Made by a program: the position numbers and the translations under genes. A DNA stretch of 6,559 nt from Lachnospiraceae bacterium (GTDB lineage Bacteria > Bacillota > Clostridia > Lachnospirales > Lachnospiraceae): contig JAFRCB010000301.1 of assembly GCA_017404585.1 (NCBI GenBank), positions 1 through 6,559 of the forward strand, written 5' to 3'. This document shows positions 5,610-6,559 of this stretch, one piece after another. The first letter of the stretch is position 1, and every line of letters starts with the position of its first letter. The notes under the pieces are model-generated. The model made no database searches. It saw only the letters and a list, made by a program, of their open reading frames with translations, and was not told the DNA's origin.

Positions 5610-5662
5610 GGGACGGTTCTTTTTACGTGGGAAATCCCACGTGAAAAGAACCGTCCCTTTTT
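5610..5662 (+). terminator. Very long terminator hairpin with REP-like palindrome
   Basis: The arms at 5610-5631 and 5636-5657 pair over 22 bp with a single G-U wobble (T5624 with G5643) around the loop AAAT. The stem begins GGGACGGTTC and ends GAACCGTCCC, and five T follow (5658-5662). It terminates the regulator transcript. The stem is much longer than termination needs. The GGGACGGTTCTTTT motif resembles, from memory, the palindromic ends of dispersed elements linked to REP-associated (IS200-like) transposases in Firmicutes. No transposase is in this window. Confidence 0.9.
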
Positions 5663-5734
5663 CGTGAATTGCGCTGATTTATTACTGGAAGAGCTGCTTC
5701 AATGTTTGTCCAAAATGACACATCTTCCCATATA

Positions 5735-5790
5735 TTGAAACCGAAAAGCCATGTAATAACCGACAAAGAAAATTTACAATTATAGCAAAA
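5735..5790 (+). promoter_or_regulatory. Putative control region of the sugar transporter operon
   Basis: Direct repeats CCGAAAAG (5741-5748) and CCGACAAAG (5760-5768) start 19 bases apart, about two helical turns, as expected for the two half-sites of an AraC-family activator. TACAAT (5775-5780, 5 of 6 matches) is a possible -10 without a good -35, usual for activated promoters. TTGAAACCGAAAA (5735-5747) also matches the left half of a catabolite-repression cre site, but the right half does not fit. All of this is inferred from short matches. Confidence 0.3.
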
Positions 5791-5802
5791 CTTGGTGAAT
5801 GT

Positions 5803-5851
5803 GCCCGAATATCCAGAGCGCTGTCCGTGAAAGCACATCGGATATGACGGC
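5803..5851 (+). promoter_or_regulatory. Leader hairpin upstream of the binding-protein gene
   Basis: ATATCC (5809-5814) pairs with GGATAT (5840-5845), and outside a small internal loop GCC (5803-5805) pairs with GGC (5849-5851). The structure sits 25 bases before the start codon and just upstream of the ribosome binding site. It could affect translation or mRNA stability. It does not match a riboswitch that I recognise. Confidence 0.35.
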
Positions 5852-5876
5852 ACCAAAAAGAAGGGAGAACCTACGA

Positions 5877-6559
5877 ATGAAAAAAGTATTGGCACTTACA
5901 CTTGCAGGTCTCATGGCAGCTTCCCTCGCAGCTTGCGGCGGCTCTTCAGGCGGCGCAGCAACAGACGGTGGTGCTTCCGGCGGATCATCCTCAGGCGAAC
6001 TTCAGGTAAACATCTGGGATAACAACCAGCTGGCAGGTCTGCAGCAGATCGCAGACGAGTGGTCAGCAGAGTCCGGCGTCAAAGTCAAGATCAACGTCGT
6101 TGACTGGGACAACTACTGGACACTCCTCGAGGCAGGCGCTTCCGGCGGCCAGATGCCGGATGTCTTCTGGATGCACTCCAACACAGCTCAGATGTACATG
6201 GAGAACGACCTGCTCCTCAACCTCGACGATTATATTGCAAATGATGACACAATTGACATGTCCAAGTTCTATGAAGGCGTCGTCGAACTGTACAACCGTG
6301 ATGACAACGGTTCTCAGTATGCTCTTCCGAAGGACCATGACACCATCGCTCTTCTGTACAACAAGGCTATCTTCGACAAGTACGGCGTAGACTATCCGAC
6401 AGATGACTGGACATGGGAAGATGTCCGTGACGCAGCTGCTAAGATCACAGAGGCAGGCAAAGCTGACGGCGTTTACGGCTACGCAATCAACACATCCAAC
6501 AACCAGGACGGCTGGTACAACATCATCTACGATTACGGCGCACAGGTCATCACAGATGA
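5877..6559 (+). CDS. Sugar ABC transporter substrate-binding lipoprotein (family 1), 3' end outside window
   Basis: The frame is open from ATG 5877 to the window edge (227 codons, no stop). AGGGAG (5862-5867) lies nine bases upstream. The N-terminus is a lipoprotein signal: KK, a hydrophobic run, then lipobox LAAC with Cys20 as the lipidation site, followed by a Gly/Ser-rich tether (21-42). The mature part matches the extracellular solute-binding protein family 1 fold (CUT1 oligosaccharide transporters): LQVNIWDNNQ, IADEWSAESGVKVKI, then GGQMPDVFWMHS, and a central YALPKDHDTIALLYNKAIFDKYG typical of this family. It would capture a sugar outside the membrane and hand it to two permeases expected just downstream. 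Typical members are 400-450 residues, so about half is visible. The sugar is unknown. Codon choice is strongly biased (many GCA, GGC, AAC), which suggests high expression. The upstream AraC-family gene is its likely regulator. Confidence 0.92.
   Translation, partial: MKKVLALTLAGLMAASLAACGGSSGGAATDGGASGGSSSGELQVNIWDNNQLAGLQQIADEWSAESGVKVKINVVDWDNYWTLLEAGASGGQMPDVFWMHSNTAQMYMENDLLLNLDDYIANDDTIDMSKFYEGVVELYNRDDNGSQYALPKDHDTIALLYNKAIFDKYGVDYPTDDWTWEDVRDAAAKITEAGKADGVYGYAINTSNNQDGWYNIIYDYGAQVITD

Noticed and set aside
5623..5895. 90-residue minus-strand frame before the binding-protein gene
   Set aside because: It runs through the long terminator hairpin and the promoter region, has no ribosome binding site and no recognisable domain.

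Overview
The window looks like chromosomal DNA from an anaerobic Firmicute, most likely a gut Lachnospiraceae/Clostridia species. The reasons are strong AGGAGG-type ribosome binding sites, a sugar-ABC lipoprotein directly behind an AraC-type regulator, an aldo/keto reductase with a ferredoxin-like two-cluster tail, and mixed GC content. No rRNA, tRNA, CRISPR array, transposase or phage gene is visible. All genes read on the + strand.

Layout. 1-216 is the 3' end of an L-rhamnose mutarotase gene, closed by an intrinsic terminator at 238-269. 270-1200 has no convincing gene. It holds three complete 108-bp tandem repeats (333-656) bounded by inverted CGGGCAGTC/GACTGCCCG ends, with decayed copies on both sides. 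An extended -10 promoter near 1209 drives a membrane-anchored M14 zinc carboxypeptidase (1274-2698). The last codons of that gene are duplicated in tandem downstream of the stop (2672-2798). 2800-3359 is intergenic, with a hairpin-rich stretch ending in a strong terminator (2904-3028, possible small RNA), another extended -10 promoter (3153-3161) and a 29-bp tandem repeat in the following leader. Then come the aldo/keto reductase with 2x[4Fe-4S] motifs (3360-4487), an AraC/XylS-family regulator (4667-5599), a very long REP-like terminator hairpin (5610-5662), and the 5' part of a sugar ABC transporter solute-binding lipoprotein (5877 to the window end).

How the parts fit: AraC regulator plus CUT1-type binding protein is a standard carbohydrate-uptake arrangement, so the regulator probably controls the transporter that begins at 5877. 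The rhamnose mutarotase at the other end hints at plant-sugar use, but the terminators and repeat-rich spacers show that it is a separate transcription unit. The carboxypeptidase (cell-surface peptide or peptidoglycan-peptide cleavage) and the reductase appear to be single-gene units. The least explained DNA is the 108-bp array. Substitutions among its units are spread evenly over codon positions, which argues that the open frame through it is not a gene and that the conserved property is the DNA or RNA fold.
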